A DNA stretch of 64,000 bases from Otis tarda (GCA_026413225.1 CM048552.1:62325001-62389000); one strand, 5' to 3'. Positions 1 to 12,990 are shown, numbered from the stretch's first letter. Notes: a model not told the origin generated them from the letters alone. Translations and numbers: made by a program.

Positions 1-279
1 CGAACTAGGCAAGCTAAAAGCTGGCTCAATACTTGGCCACAAAACATGGCCGATAACTGTGAGGTATTACTCAGCAGGACTCTTACTAGGAGAACTTACA
101 GGGATAGTTTCTTGTTAAGTAACAAAAGGAATCATGAGTTACAGCCACTTAAATCTGACCTAGACTTTCTGAGCTAAGGAATGTATCCACAGGTCTCTCT
201 CTTTCTCTGGCATCCTGCGGCCATAGAGCCACTGGAGCAGCCATGAGACTTGATGTTTGGAACTCTGGGTCCCACTCAC

Positions 280-386
280 CCGAACTGTGACAAACCCATC
301 CTGGCCCTGGCATAGTCCAGCCAGCAGTTCATCTGTTAGAGTAGGGCTGCAGAAGGCAGCTGAGACAATCTGAGACCTCACAGCCG
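280..386 (-). CDS. Weak candidate exon, function unknown
   Basis: The minus strand shows acceptor ATTTTCAG (ending at 387) and donor TTCGG/GTGAGT (GT at 279-278) around 107 bases that are open as two bases plus 35 codons (AVRSQIVSAAFCSPTLTDEL, then LAGLCQGQDGFVTVR). It does not continue the frame of the P450 exon, because the required phase meets a stop, and it does not look like P450 sequence. It could be an exon of another gene or a chance frame with fair splice signals inside a long intron. Confidence 0.2.
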
Positions 387-3300
387 CTGAAAATAAGTGG
401 TTCCCTTCCCCCTACCACCCACCTCCATGTATTCCCTCTTGCTGCTTTCGCTATGTTCATCTGATCCTTGCCTGAGCAGATGCAGCCACTAAACCAGCAA
501 ACCAGCCCAGCAGAAATGAACTTATTTTCTGGTAGTTTTGTATCTAGTATCAGTAGCTGGATAGGTCACCAAGGCGCCAAATGAGGCCCAGAGTTGGCAC
601 CAGCAAGCAGGCAACGGGAAGGGGAACGTCTCTTTTTGGCAGCTGCGAGCTGTTAGGGCAGCTCAGTCACTATGTGAAGTGTTTCCCTTAAAAAGAGCGA
701 CTCTAAAGCTCTTTCCTGGCAAAGTGAACCACCAACACAAAGACGGGTAGAAGAGCACAGAGCAAAAAGGAGAGGCTGCAGCTACAGAACAGGGAAGTGA
801 AGTCATCTGGCAACCTGATGATGCATCTAGAAAGCAGAAACGGCTCATACCTCCAGGGTGGATGTCTCTGCTTGGAAAGGTCAGAGACAGCTCCTAGGTC
901 ACTGCTTCAGTTAGAGCTGGCAGCATTGCTGGTGTGGCCAGAAGCACTAACACAATCCCCAGGAGTATGAAAAGAGGCTACCAGGCAGAAGTGAGGAAAC
1001 AATGTGTGGAGCATAGGTAAGACACCTGCACAACTATTACACACAGTCCTGTCCCGCCGCTGTTCAGGAAAGGCGTGGGAATACTGGGTGGAGCTCAGGA
1101 CACTTGTAAAAAGATATCTAAGGATGGGGAAGAAGAAATAAAAACTTTTAAGAGAGAAGCTTAAGGAGCTCAGTTAGTGCAGCACATTGAACAGAAAGTT
1201 GAGAGGTCCCTTGCCTGCTGCCTGCAAATACCTGCACAGGAAGGAGCTGTGACAGTGAGCAGCTTTTCACCCTCCCCGACAAAGCCAAAACACTCACGGA
1301 GCTGGATATAGACATTACAAAAATGTAGCCCTGAATTCAGATGCCATTTTTTGGGATAGAGGGCATGTGAAGATTAAAACAGTTTACCAAGGAAGCTAGT
1401 GGACTCACTGTAGCTTTCAGAAGAAAACTCCTCTTTCTTTTTTAAAGAAGGAAAAAGACAAGCAAACAAAAAACTTACACCATATAGCACTTCCCCCTAC
1501 AAAGTCTAAAAAGAAAAGGCACGGCCAGAAGGAAGCCAGAGGAAGTCAAACTAGATGGAAGCATAGCTCATTCTGGTCTATAAATAAACAAGTGATTAGC
1601 AAACAACAATTAGGGCAATAGCTATCGATGGAAGAAGGACCATTTTCCTGCTCTTACATCAGGGAGGGATTTGTGCTACCAGTAAATTAGTGACAAAGTC
1701 CCAGAACTGGTCCCTTCCACACCAATACAGTCACACAGCTAAAGACAGCAACGAAAAGGCTTTGGTTAGAAATTGCCCACAGCTTATCTGCAGATACAAA
1801 TACTTTGCCTCTTTAAATGGGAGCCTAAGCAAAGATACCAAGCCAGCTAACAGTTAGCCAAACAGTCCCAGACATGTTTAGGCTTTTCTTTGTTGAAAGG
1901 TTTATTAGATTCTAGCTCTTGGCTTTTATTTCAGTAGCTTATCCTACCATACAATTTCATTAAACATGTTTTAGAGCATGGAGGCTTCTATCTAAAGACA
2001 TCACAAAGACCTCTGTGAAGAAAGGCATGTCTCCCTTCCTCATACCAGAAAAAGCCTCTTTGGGAAACCAGTCTTCCCACAAGTCTTTCACTTTTCAAAA
2101 AAGATAATAAACAAAAAATAATCATAATAATTTAAAAAATCAGGCATATATTGTGAACAGTGATTCTTTGAAGGAAAAGGGGAAAAACAACAAAAGAAAC
2201 TCTTCTACATGTACATAGGGGAATGTCTCTTATTAAAGGGCACGATCACAGAGATGCAAGACCACAGCACAATCATAATTTTGAACCTTGCAACTACAGT
2301 ACAACATCATTAGAGGATTTTGTGCAACCCTCTGCATGTACAGATTGATGAGCACACATGGATGTATGAACAGCAAAGAACGGTTTCCTGTACAGTGACT
2401 TACAGTAACTGCCGGTAAACTACAGCATCTTTTAAAAAAGGAGGAAGAAAAGATCAAAAACCTACCATTTCAAAGTCAGTGCATCCAAACACATTCTCAA
2501 ATAAGTATAGCACTTTATTAAAAAAAAAAAAATATTAATATAGTGAGCTTCTAACTAGGCCTCCTTTTCAACATTAACTGAGAAACAACTCATTCTTCTA
2601 ATCTGCTCCTAAACACAAGGCCTCACAAGGTATATTCTCAACCTCAAAGCAGGAGTACCAGAGAAGACCACACATCCTTCAGCAGCCATACCTGCACTGG
2701 TTTACCACTCTGTGAGAGGCAGGCAGGATTAATTATTCCTTCAGCAACATATGAAGCACCTGAGACTTGCTACTATGGGCAGGCCACCTGTGGGCTTAAA
2801 CCCCTGAAAATTAAAGTTGTGCTGTTCCTTTTTGTCTCCTGACAGATCAGAGCCAGAAGAATAGTTGCCTTTTTGATTCTGAAACAAGTCAATTTGAATG
2901 GAGTTGTATTTTACAGCAGAGCGTAGCCCTCTCTTGGGTGTGCAAGATTTGCCTCCTGTTGCTTGACTACTGGCATGGCCCTGTCACAGCTTTTCGTCCT
3001 ACAGAGCAAAGCAGTGGAAGACTGACCTATGATGTTAGAAACCAGCATTTGAGAAGAAAAGAAGAAAATGAAAAGGCAAAGAAGAGTTTGATGGCAGTAC
3101 ATGGCGATGGGACAAAATCTGGGGACTGGGTTATTTGAAATGCTTGTGATTGAGCGGAGACAAAGAGGTTTTTACAGTTACAGCTGCTAGCATGTTGGCC
3201 AAAGGGCAGCTCAGTCTCTTACTTGCCTGCACCTGGTTGGTGAAACATTGCAAGGAATAGGTGGGTGATGACTCAGAGGCCTTATGAAACGTCCTCAGAC

Positions 3301-5885
3301 CAGTCATCCACAGCTACGGTGGTTCCTATTGTTCCACCAGCGAGTTGCAGCTGTTGGTAAAATAGGTTGCGTGTCTCTAAAACGGTGCAAGCAAGGTTTT
3401 GTTTGTTTTTACAGGTAATTTAGTGCTTATGAAAGATGTGAGCTCAGGTACCCTGCATACACAGTAATCGCAGCACCCATGCTAGCTGCTCGGGCTCCTC
3501 CACCTTGCCACTGAATCGGCTGCCGTCTTGTTCCTGTTCAAGCAGCAGAACAGCAGTTCTGCACACAACTGATACTTCACAATTCTCTGCTTACAAAGCT
3601 CTTAAACAAAACAAACTTTCCTGGATTTAATTAAAAAACAACAAGAAGTAACCCAGAGGCTGCATATTCCACATCACATTATCCTCACTTATTAGAAACA
3701 TATTTCAGTGTTTCTCTTATTATAAAGCAGAAAGATTATATAGTTTGCATCGTTGCCTGCAGCCACATTTTTCAAACTTGGGTGTCAAAAGACAAAGCTC
3801 CTAAATCTACATTTATCTCCTCAAAGAAAGGGGCTCCATCTTAACCAGCCATTGCACAGAAGTTCTCCAGAAACAAAGGGGAGCTGCAGGAACCCAACTT
3901 TTTCTAAAGAAAAAAAAGAAATCATCACGTTATGTACAAGTAGGTGTCCAAATACAGGCATCTGAAGATAGCAGAGAAAGAGGTTTTGACCACATTGGCC
4001 AGAAGAGTGAAGATGACAGAAACGCCCAGCTGAAACCGCTTGCTACTGAACTAGTAACGCAAGGAAGAAGTAACTGTATAGAAGGAGTGGGAAATAGAGG
4101 AGAGGAAGGGTGAGAGGAACAATGAGGGATTTGTTAACTGTGTGCCTTAGAAAGGGGGCCAGGGCTTCAAAACAGCCCAGGGAGTGGGGTGCTCCCATCT
4201 CACTGACACACAGACCCGTAGGTCACCCCTGAGAAGCACTGAGTGGGCAGGAAGCTGACTGCTGCACATCCACCACCCATCCGGCAAGGCAACAACTGAA
4301 CAGTTGGGTTTGTCCTACCTGTTCTGGGGATAAAATTTCTTTAGCCCTCAAAAGCTGTAATTTGAAGAGACACCATTTTCACACAGCCGAGACGCACAAC
4401 TATCTGTACAATTTTACCAAGTGCGTGCCTACACGAACCCCTAATTATCTGCACTGTCATGTATAATTACTCAGTCTGAACATGTAGCAATTGTAAATAT
4501 GTGAATGTTAGGCACACTTGTGATACATTCAATAGCATCCTGTGTTTGCATACAAGTGACTCTCAGTAAGTTCATACCCTGAAAGGGGCAAGCAAAATAA
4601 ACAAAATATTTAGTGTATATGTCATTTATCCCAGGACCTTACATGAAAACAGAAAACTCCTTTCTAAAATATATAATCAAGTGTTTTCTGTGTTTTTTTC
4701 TTTCAAATAATTGGACACGGTGCTTCCATAGCCTACACTAATGACAGAAATTGAAGCTCATTATTCAAGCCTGCTGTGATCAATATAGAGAAAACATGAG
4801 GACAGTAATGAGCAGGCAGTCCTAGCACACAATTTTTAAGGTCAGTGAACATTATTGTGTGATTACCTTGAAAAATGGACGTTATCAGAGAAACATAAAT
4901 GTGGAAATGGAGGAAGGATGCAGTCAAGAAATATCACTGTGCAAATCTCAGCACACCTAAACAGTCTTTTATGTAGTTGAACCTCACATTTGCAAAAATC
5001 TGGAACTACTCAAACATGAAACTCAGCATATAAAACAGGGTTAACTTAACCCAAGCATGAAAAGGCTGGCTAAATCTACAACAGCCAGATCTCATCCATC
5101 TCTTTCTCCTGTTCTGGGTATCAGAAAGATTGAAGTGTTAATAGCTGTCTTATTGACTCATTACCTTACAGGCTTTAAAATCTGCATGAAAATAGATTTA
5201 AAAAAATCTCGTATTCAAATCAAGCACATTTGACTGCAGCTACATCAAACAGAGTCCCAGTTTTATCAGGGATGTGCTGCTTCATGTCAGTTAGTTGACA
5301 CAACCACGCGTCTGCCTCTGTGCTAAATACATGTGTGCGCGGGGAGGAGGGGGAGAGAAAGGAGGAGAGCACCAGCCCGTATGCAAACATGCTGTTATCT
5401 ATTTTTTTCCAGTTGGAAAAAACTGTTAGCACAGCTCAGTCAAATCTATTGAAAAGAGCTAGGGACTCATTCAACCACCCTGTTTCAACAAGCTTTTTAT
5501 CCTGGGCCTTATCCCAAATGTGCCAAAGACCATGGGAGCTCCTCAGCTGACCTCAGTGGGGTTTGGATCAGACTCACTCTGCAAGTAATCTCTTTTGATA
5601 TGGTTGTGTTAATTGGCTGTACTGCTGGAATAAAAAGTATTGCAGAGCATGAGAAAGGCTAACAAAATCTGACTAATGGAAAGCAGCAGCAAGGCTTGAG
5701 CATGATAAAGGCAATGTAAGGATTTTGCCTTTGCTGTGCGAGCACTAGCGCAATCAAGGTTGAAACATGTAAATCATTTGGGCAACATGAAGGTTACTTC
5801 TCAACTAACAAATAAGTGATTTAACCCCCTTCTTAAATTTACTGTGACAACAGTGATCCTGTCCCAATGCCCCCTCCTTTGTAAA
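387..5885. other. Intron-like unique DNA
   Basis: No gene, RNA gene or mobile element recognised. Contains short A tracts (for example near 2520) and a 30-base all-purine stretch at about 5340-5369. The open frames are short and of random composition. Confidence 0.6.
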
Positions 5886-6316
5886 TCATAGAATTGTTCG
5901 AGTTGGAAGGGACCTTCAAAGATCATCTAGTCCAACCCCCCTGCAAGGAGCAGGGCTATCTTCAACTCAATCAGGTTCCTCAGAGCCTTATCCAACCTGG
6001 CCTTGAATGTTTCCAGGGATGGGGCATCCACCACCTCTCTGGGCAACCTGTTCCAGTGTTCCACCACCCTCATTGTAAAACTTTTTTCCTTATGTCTAAT
6101 CTAAATCTATCTCCCTCTATTTTAAAACCATTACCCCTTGTCCTGTCACAACAGGCCCTGCTGAAGAGTGTCTCCTCATCTTTTCTGTAGGCCCCCTTTC
6201 GGTACTGGAAGACCGCTATAAGGTCTACCTGGAGCCTTCTCTTCTCCAGGCTGAACAGCCCCAACTCTCTCAGCCTGTCCTCATAGGAGAGGTGCTCCAG
6301 CCCTCTGATCATCTTT
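5886..6316 (-). mobile_element. CR1 LINE, 5'-truncated, longest copy in the window
   Basis: Read on the minus strand, about 430 bases hold the C-terminal end of CR1 ORF2 and the 3' tail. The translated part includes [20 protein letters not shown] and [10 protein letters not shown], typical of the end of the reverse transcriptase ORF. The 3' tail is the familiar block ending in TTCTATGAT. Plus-strand similarity stops near 6316, where unrelated sequence begins, so the copy is 5' truncated and dead. Confidence 0.95.
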
Positions 6317-6571
6317 AGCCAGAGGCAGAGAATGGGCAACACTGACACTCCAGCTTCACTGCCATGCTCAGCTACATCCCAAATCAGTGTGAAGAAGCCC
6401 TTTGTAGCTCTGGCCTTCTCTGATGGATGAACATCACTATGCAAGAATTTTGGAGCAGTAATGTCCACAGAACACTGTAGATTTGCATTTAAAAAAATGC
6501 ATTCTCCAAGTTGTCATACTGTATTTTATTAATTAATTTGCTACACTAGCTGTTTCTAAGGGCTCCATGGA

Positions 6572-6870
6572 CCAGCGATCTCCAAACCTTTTTGATTGTG
6601 CAACCCTAGCAGTAAAACATTTTTGAGCACAGACCCCCAATATATGTGCATGTACTTATTTATAAATAATATACATGTACTACTGTACTAATAAATTTTG
6701 TACATTACAAACCCAACACAAAAGTACAAATTAAGAAAGCATGAGATAAAGTTGTAGTAAATTTTTTTGTAACTAATGCTACCAAAAATATTTTCATCCT
6801 GCACTCTAATGGATTATCTTGCACACCCCTTGGTGTGCAGGCACCTCACTTTGGTGCCATAGAGGACCAC
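6572..6870. mobile_element. Ancient non-autonomous hAT-like DNA transposon with 8-bp target duplication
   Basis: A 299-bp AT-rich segment begins CCAGCGATCTCCAAACC, a hAT/Charlie-type end, followed by GATTGTGCAACCC and, further in, CAGACCCCC. Near the other end is CTTGCACACCCCTTGGTG, then CACTTTGGTGCC. Direct flanks are TCCATGGA (6564-6571) and TCTATGGA (6871-6878), seven of eight bases alike, which fits the 8-bp duplication of hAT elements. The inverted ends are only roughly complementary, and there is no transposase frame. Confidence 0.45.
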
Positions 6871-6878
6871 TCTATGGA

Positions 6879-8971
6879 GGTGTCATAGAGGACTCAGATA
6901 CGTTCCCTTCCTCATTGCCAGTGACATTTCAAAGTCCTAACCACATACACTCAGACCCTGGCCTGTTCTTCAGGCAAGAAGCTGGCCCTTCAGCGCTGGG
7001 CAGCACAACAGATGTTTGCTTTCTGCATCTGCTGGTTCTCACTGCATCAAATAACTGCTCAGCACTGCTGGCTTCTGCCCAGAGCTTAGCTTTTATAAGG
7101 CTTTCCCCAAATTTCCAGTTGCAATCAGTGAATTAAAAAACCCCTCCCCTTTAACACAGTACTTATATGCTGCAAACAGAATTAAAGATCTAAGTCTTCT
7201 CATCTTTGTTTTCATGGATCAAAAAATTACACAAAGCTTTCTTACATATTTCACTTAGTCTCTTTTTGTGTGTCCTTTCCTTTCTGTCCTACCAAAGACA
7301 TTGTCTTCCTATCTTTTCTCTTTCCTATTTTCATAGATATGGATAAACCATCCACTCCTCTGCCCCTCTGCAAAAGTTTTCCAAAATCTATCCACCAAGC
7401 TGAGTTTTTTGGCTCCTTTAACTCTTTCCTAACAACATCTCTTATCGGTCTCCTAAAAAAAAAAAAATCCTCAAATTCATGAGTTCTGAGACATGAAGAC
7501 AAGGACATGTGTTACTAAGCTTATTCACACAGGGGAGCCAAAATCACCTAATAAGACAGAGCTTTAAAGATTTTTCAGTTTATTAAAAGTCTTAGGGGAT
7601 AACACAGGTGCCTGCTATCGCAGGGGATTGCGTTCAGTATCTCAGAAGCCGCTGCTCAGCATCTCAGGAGCCCCTTTTCCAGACTCAGCCTGTCACCCAC
7701 CTTTTCCTTGCTTACGGCTGTTTATTCCTGGGCTGCACTATAAGCACTGGAAAGCAGAAAACATGCCTGCATTTATTTTTTGACAAGCCTACCCACTCCT
7801 GTATTTCCCAAACTAGAAAAAAAGCCATGTCAAACCTAGAGCACCATACCTATTATCGTTTTCAGTGGAAGGCAGGGCCTCCACACTTGTCTTCACGCTG
7901 ACTGCTTTCCCTGTAAGCCATCTCCTTACTAACATCAATTGCAAATCAAAGTGTAGAGGTGAAATTCATCACTGTGCAAAGAGTCAGCAGGTATCCTACT
8001 TCAGTCCATCAAAACAGGGCTTACATTAAACTCTAAGTAGAGCCTGGGTCTTATATTAAGCCTCTGTAGAGGGTGTACTGCATTTTTTCTGAGTTACATT
8101 TCATGCAAACCATAACACTAGGCAAATGCACTTCAGCACTTAGGCACTGTGCAAACAGATATTACAAGGGAGAAAAAAAACCTTCAACGGATAGGCTAAG
8201 GGGCACTATATTAGGAAACACTTGAATTTTTTTTTCAGTGCCATTTTATTCTAAGAAATTGATCGCTTTTCTGAGAAAATTATAAGGGATGTGATCTGTT
8301 AACCTGTAATAAACACATTATGTTCTCAAAACCAGAACTTATCAAGTGAGAAATACCTTTTAAGATACAAGAGCTTCCAGAGGCATGTCTTCATTACTGA
8401 CATACCAACAGGAAACCAATCTTAGGAAAGACCCAGAAAACCCCACTAAAACCAGAAGCCAGTGTTCAAGTATGATCTTTCTTAATAGGATTTAATACCG
8501 TCATAGTTCCACTGACTTTTGTGGAAAAAATAACCTAATTTGCCTTAAAGGGAAAAACAAACCATAACTGCTTATTGAGAAACTCTACAACCCTCATATT
8601 ATCTAACTTGCTGTCCTGACGAGTCCCTCCTCTTCTGCTGTGGGTTTAACCCAGCACTGCAGCTGGCCTGAGCCTGGGATAGGAGGGGAGGCACCACGAG
8701 GCTCTTAAAACTGTCGCATCCAAAAGCCTGAACCTACCCTGTTTTCCTGTTCTCCTGCCACAACCATGGCAAAACTATGACTGTAGTGCAAGATAGTACT
8801 GACTACCAGTGCACCACATCAACCATGCACTCTGCACTAGCAAAGCCATGCTCTGCTGCAGCGTGGCAATGCCACCATGCCCAGGACCAAATGGAGCTCT
8901 ACCAAGGAAATTGGAGCATTCGGAACTCTGCCAGCAGAGCTGTATCCATCAAGGGCCATGCTTGTTCATTT
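6879..8971. other. Intron-like unique DNA
   Basis: Nothing recognised besides an A13 run at 7455-7467 and short chance frames. Confidence 0.6.
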
Positions 8972-9215
8972 CACAGAATCCTAGAATCACAGAATAGTTT
9001 GGGTTGGAAGGGACCTTTAAAGGTCATCTAGTCCAACCCCCCTGCAAGGAGCAGGGACATCTCCAACTAGGTCAGGTTGCTCAGAGCCTCATCCAACCTG
9101 GCCTTGAATGTTTCCAGGGATCCACCACTTCTCTGGGCAACCTGTTCCAGTATTCCACCACCGTCACTGTAAACATTTTTTTCCTAATGTCTGATCTGAA
9201 TCTGAATTTCCCCTG
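8972..9215 (-). mobile_element. CR1 LINE 3' fragment
   Basis: Contains the CR1 3' tail and the end of ORF2 in reverse orientation. It lacks a few bases of the usual GGGATGGGGCATCCACC block (GGGATCCACC at about 9117-9126), so the copy carries a small internal deletion. Similarity fades after about 9215. Confidence 0.95.
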
Positions 9216-10147
9216 AACATCACCATCTTGTAATACAGAACCATACACTGAGAGCAGTTTATTTCCCTGAGAGCAAGAAAGGATCATTGCTATGGAAGAG
9301 TGGGACATATCCTATCCTGGCCAGATAGTGCTTCTCTTCTGGCAGAGGAGAGGAAAAATCTACAGCTCTTTTAATATTCCCCTCAAATTAAACTACTCCT
9401 CCATCAAAGTTTGAACTCACATTAGAGGGGCGGCACATCACTGCAGAGCTTCAGATTCATGCCAGGCTTCCAGTCAATGAAGGTGCCTACCTCTACGTTG
9501 AGTCACAGGGATTTCACTGCCACGATCCCTCACCACCTCTTCCAGAAACTGGCTCCACTGCCCAACAGCCAGGCTCTCTTTGTAGAAGGAGAAATGCCCA
9601 TGACGTAGCTCCAGAAGATAACACGAGCAGGCTGTTTCCTCTGAGCTGCTAACACTCTGCACTGGTTACTGATTACAGAATTGCTGCCCCTCAGTTAATT
9701 AATCATGTTATCTGCAACCAAGAGAATCTGATTGATCTTAAAATAAGGGTTACCTGCATGTAAACTATGAGAACAGAGCAGAACACAGGAGGAGGATGTT
9801 GAGCATTTAAGTTAAGTAGATTTTGTCCTTCGTGTAAAACTTCCACTGATTTAATTCATTACAGACAACATAGTGTGGACACCTTTATACGAGTTCAAAA
9901 TTAATTTATATTGATTTGGCTTTCTTTAAAGGGGCTGACAAAAAATTGCAAGAATTTATCAAAATTGCCGATAAAAACTTGCAAAAATTTTATCAATTCA
10001 GTATGAAGAACTTTCAGATAAACCTGTGCAGGTGTGTGTGCATACCTGCAGGAACAGAAAGCTTCCATGAACTATTTACCTGTTTATCCGATCCTCTACT
10101 CACGTACCAAAAAAGAAAGAGCAAAACACAGCAATGTCCTGTTTGAC

Positions 10148-10530
10148 CGCTGATATTCGAGTGTGACTGTGTGCACAGAAGGTCAGAAATCGCTTCCCAC
10201 TGCCACCTCTCCCAAACACATGGGCAGTGCCTTTCCAGAAGGCACGGGGTGGTGGTGAGAGCTGATGGCTGCGTCTGCCCTTTCCGCGTACACCCAGAGG
10301 GGAGCGTGGTCTATAGGCAAGAACGTGCGCACACGTGGGAGCGAGTCGCGGGTGGTGGCTGGGGTGAGCGCTTGCCTTCATCAATCAACAGAAAGTACAC
10401 AAAGGAGGCCTGAACTCAAAAAATCCCCTCACCCTACCTCCCACGCGCCTCGCAGTCTCTCCCACGAGCATGGCTTCAGTATTTCCTCCCGCTCCATTTC
10501 TACGTAGTCCTCGCCTCCATGCCAGGTGCT
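10148..10530. promoter_or_regulatory. Small CpG cluster inside the long intron
   Basis: About 23 CpGs in 380 bases, in a region that otherwise has few. The cluster is densest at 10270-10370, which also holds a palindromic E-box CACGTG at 10332-10337. I see no convincing exon or splice donor. It may be an intronic enhancer, an alternative promoter or simply a GC-rich patch. Confidence 0.3.
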
Positions 10531-10744
10531 GCGCTAGCCCATCAGATGAATAAGACCTTTATGAAGCTCACAGGTGCTGTTGTGCATTGCTGTTCACGTA
10601 ATAAATATGGCAGTATGCCAGGAAAGCCAAATGATTATATATGCCCTTAACAGGTTTAGGAGGGATGGAAAGGTGTGGGAGAAGGGGAAGGAGGAAGGGA
10701 TAGAAGTTTAAAACTACAGCATTGTTTTCATGGATATTTTTGTT

Positions 10745-10760
10745 AAAAAAAAAAAAAAAA
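10745..10760 (+). repeat. A16 homopolymer
   Basis: Unbroken A run. A purine-rich stretch (GGGAGAAGGGGAAGGAGGAA) lies about 50 bases to its left. Confidence 0.85.
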
Positions 10761-11559
10761 CACGCTGATGTGTACGTACAACAGAGCGAATGAAAGCAAG
10801 GCAAGTTTCTGGATTTTTTCAGCATGTGATGTGCTAGGTGCGAGCTGACACTACGCATACAATGAAAGCAATGCACAAAAGGATTAATCGCACAGGCGAT
10901 TGCAAGCCAGAGCTCCCACAGCTGGGTGAGAGTAAAGGCTAAATGGAGTTGTAGCAAAAATATGTTAAATCAATATTAACCACAGACAGCAGGAGCAGAT
11001 CTTTGTTTGGAGACAAGTTTAAACAACCCTCCCCCCTCTCCACCTCCACCCCATCCCCCTGATCCTCATAGGTCTCTCAGTACTGTAAGGCATGGCTGGA
11101 AGGGTACCACCAGATCCTACAAAGGGACTGGTGAAGCAGGATTCACGCTGAGCTGGCAGTCACACCATGGCACCAAGGGACCGGCGCTGCTGTGCCAGAA
11201 CTGTGTGACCTGGTGAGGACACAGGCAAAGCATGAAGGACACCTTGCAGGGTCTGTGGTGGCTCCTCTGGGCACTTGGGTGGGTGAGGAAACAAAGTGCA
11301 CCAGCAAAGCTTGCACCACAGCCTCCCTGCTTTTCCCACTGTGGTTCCAGACCACCTCTTCTGGGTACCTGCCCTGGTCTGCAAGGGCACATAACTGTGT
11401 TAATCGTTCACCGTGGAGGCCTTCACGGTAAAACAAGCTACACGGAACAGCAGCAGATGTGCAGGCGATGAAACATGAGAAGAAGCTATGTTTTCTCTAA
11501 CAGTACGGAATAACAGCAGCCACCTAACATTGCGGACTGTCTTTCCAAAAACAGCCCAG

Positions 11560-11609
11560 GATGACCTTTAAAGGTCCCTTCCAACCCTAACAATTCTATG
11601 ATTCTATGA
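11560..11609 (+). mobile_element. CR1 LINE, last 50 bases only
   Basis: The plus strand holds GATGACCTTTAAAGGTCCC, then CTTCCAACCC, and ends with two copies of ATTCTATG. This is the extreme 3' end of CR1 in a severely 5'-truncated insertion. Confidence 0.9.
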
Positions 11610-12019
11610 GCAAGAAGTTGAGATGAAAGCTGCGTATTCTTCCTTGCAGCCCCAGTCATTTACGTAGGAGACCACATGTGCATCAGACTCGCTGGGAACT
11701 CGGCTCAGTCCATATGATGCAGAATAGGAAAGGCGTGGAGAAGCCAAGCCAGCCTTCAGACAGTGACAAGGCATTCATTGCTACCACAGCTTTCCTCTTG
11801 TTCTGTAATCACTGCCTGCAGAACAGTTGAAATAACATTCCTGGAATTTGAGAGAGATGCTTCGCTTTGTTATCAATATGCAGGAAACACTGCAGCTACA
11901 CTGGGGAGGAGAGATAGTTTCATGGTACTCATTTTCCACACAAGCACAATATAATGCGTAAGAGCTAGCACGCTGCCAAGAAAGTCTGACATTTTACGTC
12001 CACTCTTAGCTCTGACGTG

Positions 12020-12092
12020 GACTTGTGCACCAGTGGCAAATCATTTCTCTGTGTTCAAGCTCTCCCACCTTTAGATGGGAAAAACAATGCTC
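12020..12092 (+). mobile_element. Possible MIR-type SINE remnant
   Basis: The stretch GGCAAATCATTTCTCTGTG, then CCACCTTTAGATGGGAAAAA, follows the order of the MIR 3' half (GGCAAGTCACTTAACCTCTCTGTG ... ATCTGTAAAATGGG). I judge it to be roughly 70% alike by eye over this part. It is old and short. Confidence 0.35.
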
Positions 12093-12974
12093 TTGCAGAA
12101 TTACAGGTTTGTTTACTGAACAGTTGAAGTCTTAAAACAGAAATCAGTATAAGAAGTACAAGTCTGTGCTAAAGCTGTGTTAGAGTAACTCCTCTTCCAC
12201 AAGGGACAGCCACTTCTCTCTTCTGTCTCAACGACCACACTTTCAAATCTAAACATTGCTCAGCAGTCAATTTAGTTTTCAGGATCAATAATTTGGAACT
12301 GTGGGTGAAAAACTAGTCAAGCCTCCTCTATGCTTCCTCCATGGATACTCCTCTTAAGCACTTGGCATTTGTCTTAAGCATCCATTTATCAGGGGTTATT
12401 TAAACATAGTCTTCTAGTTGGACAAGACAGATTGCAAGCCAGAATCAAACCCTGGCAAAGCCTACGCAAAATTTAACCTAGAGAGAACAGCGTACTTGAA
12501 TTTGGACCTGTTACAAGGTGGTTTGTTTCTGACGGACGGGTTTCCTTGAAAGGGGAGAAAGGGTAGGCAGGGAAGGAGATTCATGAAGATATTTATAAAT
12601 ATACAGAGTTGCCACCCTCAATAGCTAAATTCAGACAATACTGCAACCAGCAAGTCCAGATGACAAAATAAAAGTACAATGGAAATCTGATTTACTTTTT
12701 AGGAAACAGAATTAAGTTCAGCACACCTCTCCTCATTTGTCAGTGCTTACTAGCACTACTAGCTACCCCACCAGTTCCCTTCTAAGTTGTGTTTCTAGGA
12801 AGACTTCACAGAGGAATGTGGAAGGTAGAGACAGATTGCTTCCATGTTTATTCTTTTATTAGGAATTTATTTCAGTGAGCACCTCTATCATAACACAGTC
12901 TGATTTATGCTTACCTTGCAGCAGGGAAGACAAATGCACTACACTTTCCACAGAACAAGACGACTTCATGCTTT

Positions 12975-12990
12975 AAAAAAAAAAAAAAAA
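12975..12990 (+). repeat. A16 homopolymer
   Basis: On the minus strand this is a T16 run ending in AAAG directly before a short ATG-containing frame (see findings). Confidence 0.85.

Larger units (their letters stand above)
9216..11559. other. Intron-like DNA around the CpG cluster
   Basis: Apart from the CpG cluster and the A16 run, nothing is recognised. Several overlapping frames of 70-100 codons at 11.1-11.5 kb are all open in parallel and reflect GC-rich composition. Confidence 0.55.

Noticed and set aside
8638-8700. TGTGGGTTTAACCCAGC, resembling the start of a common bird LTR repeat
   Set aside because: Agreement ends after about 17 bases and may come from the local inverted repeat TGGGTT/AACCCA.
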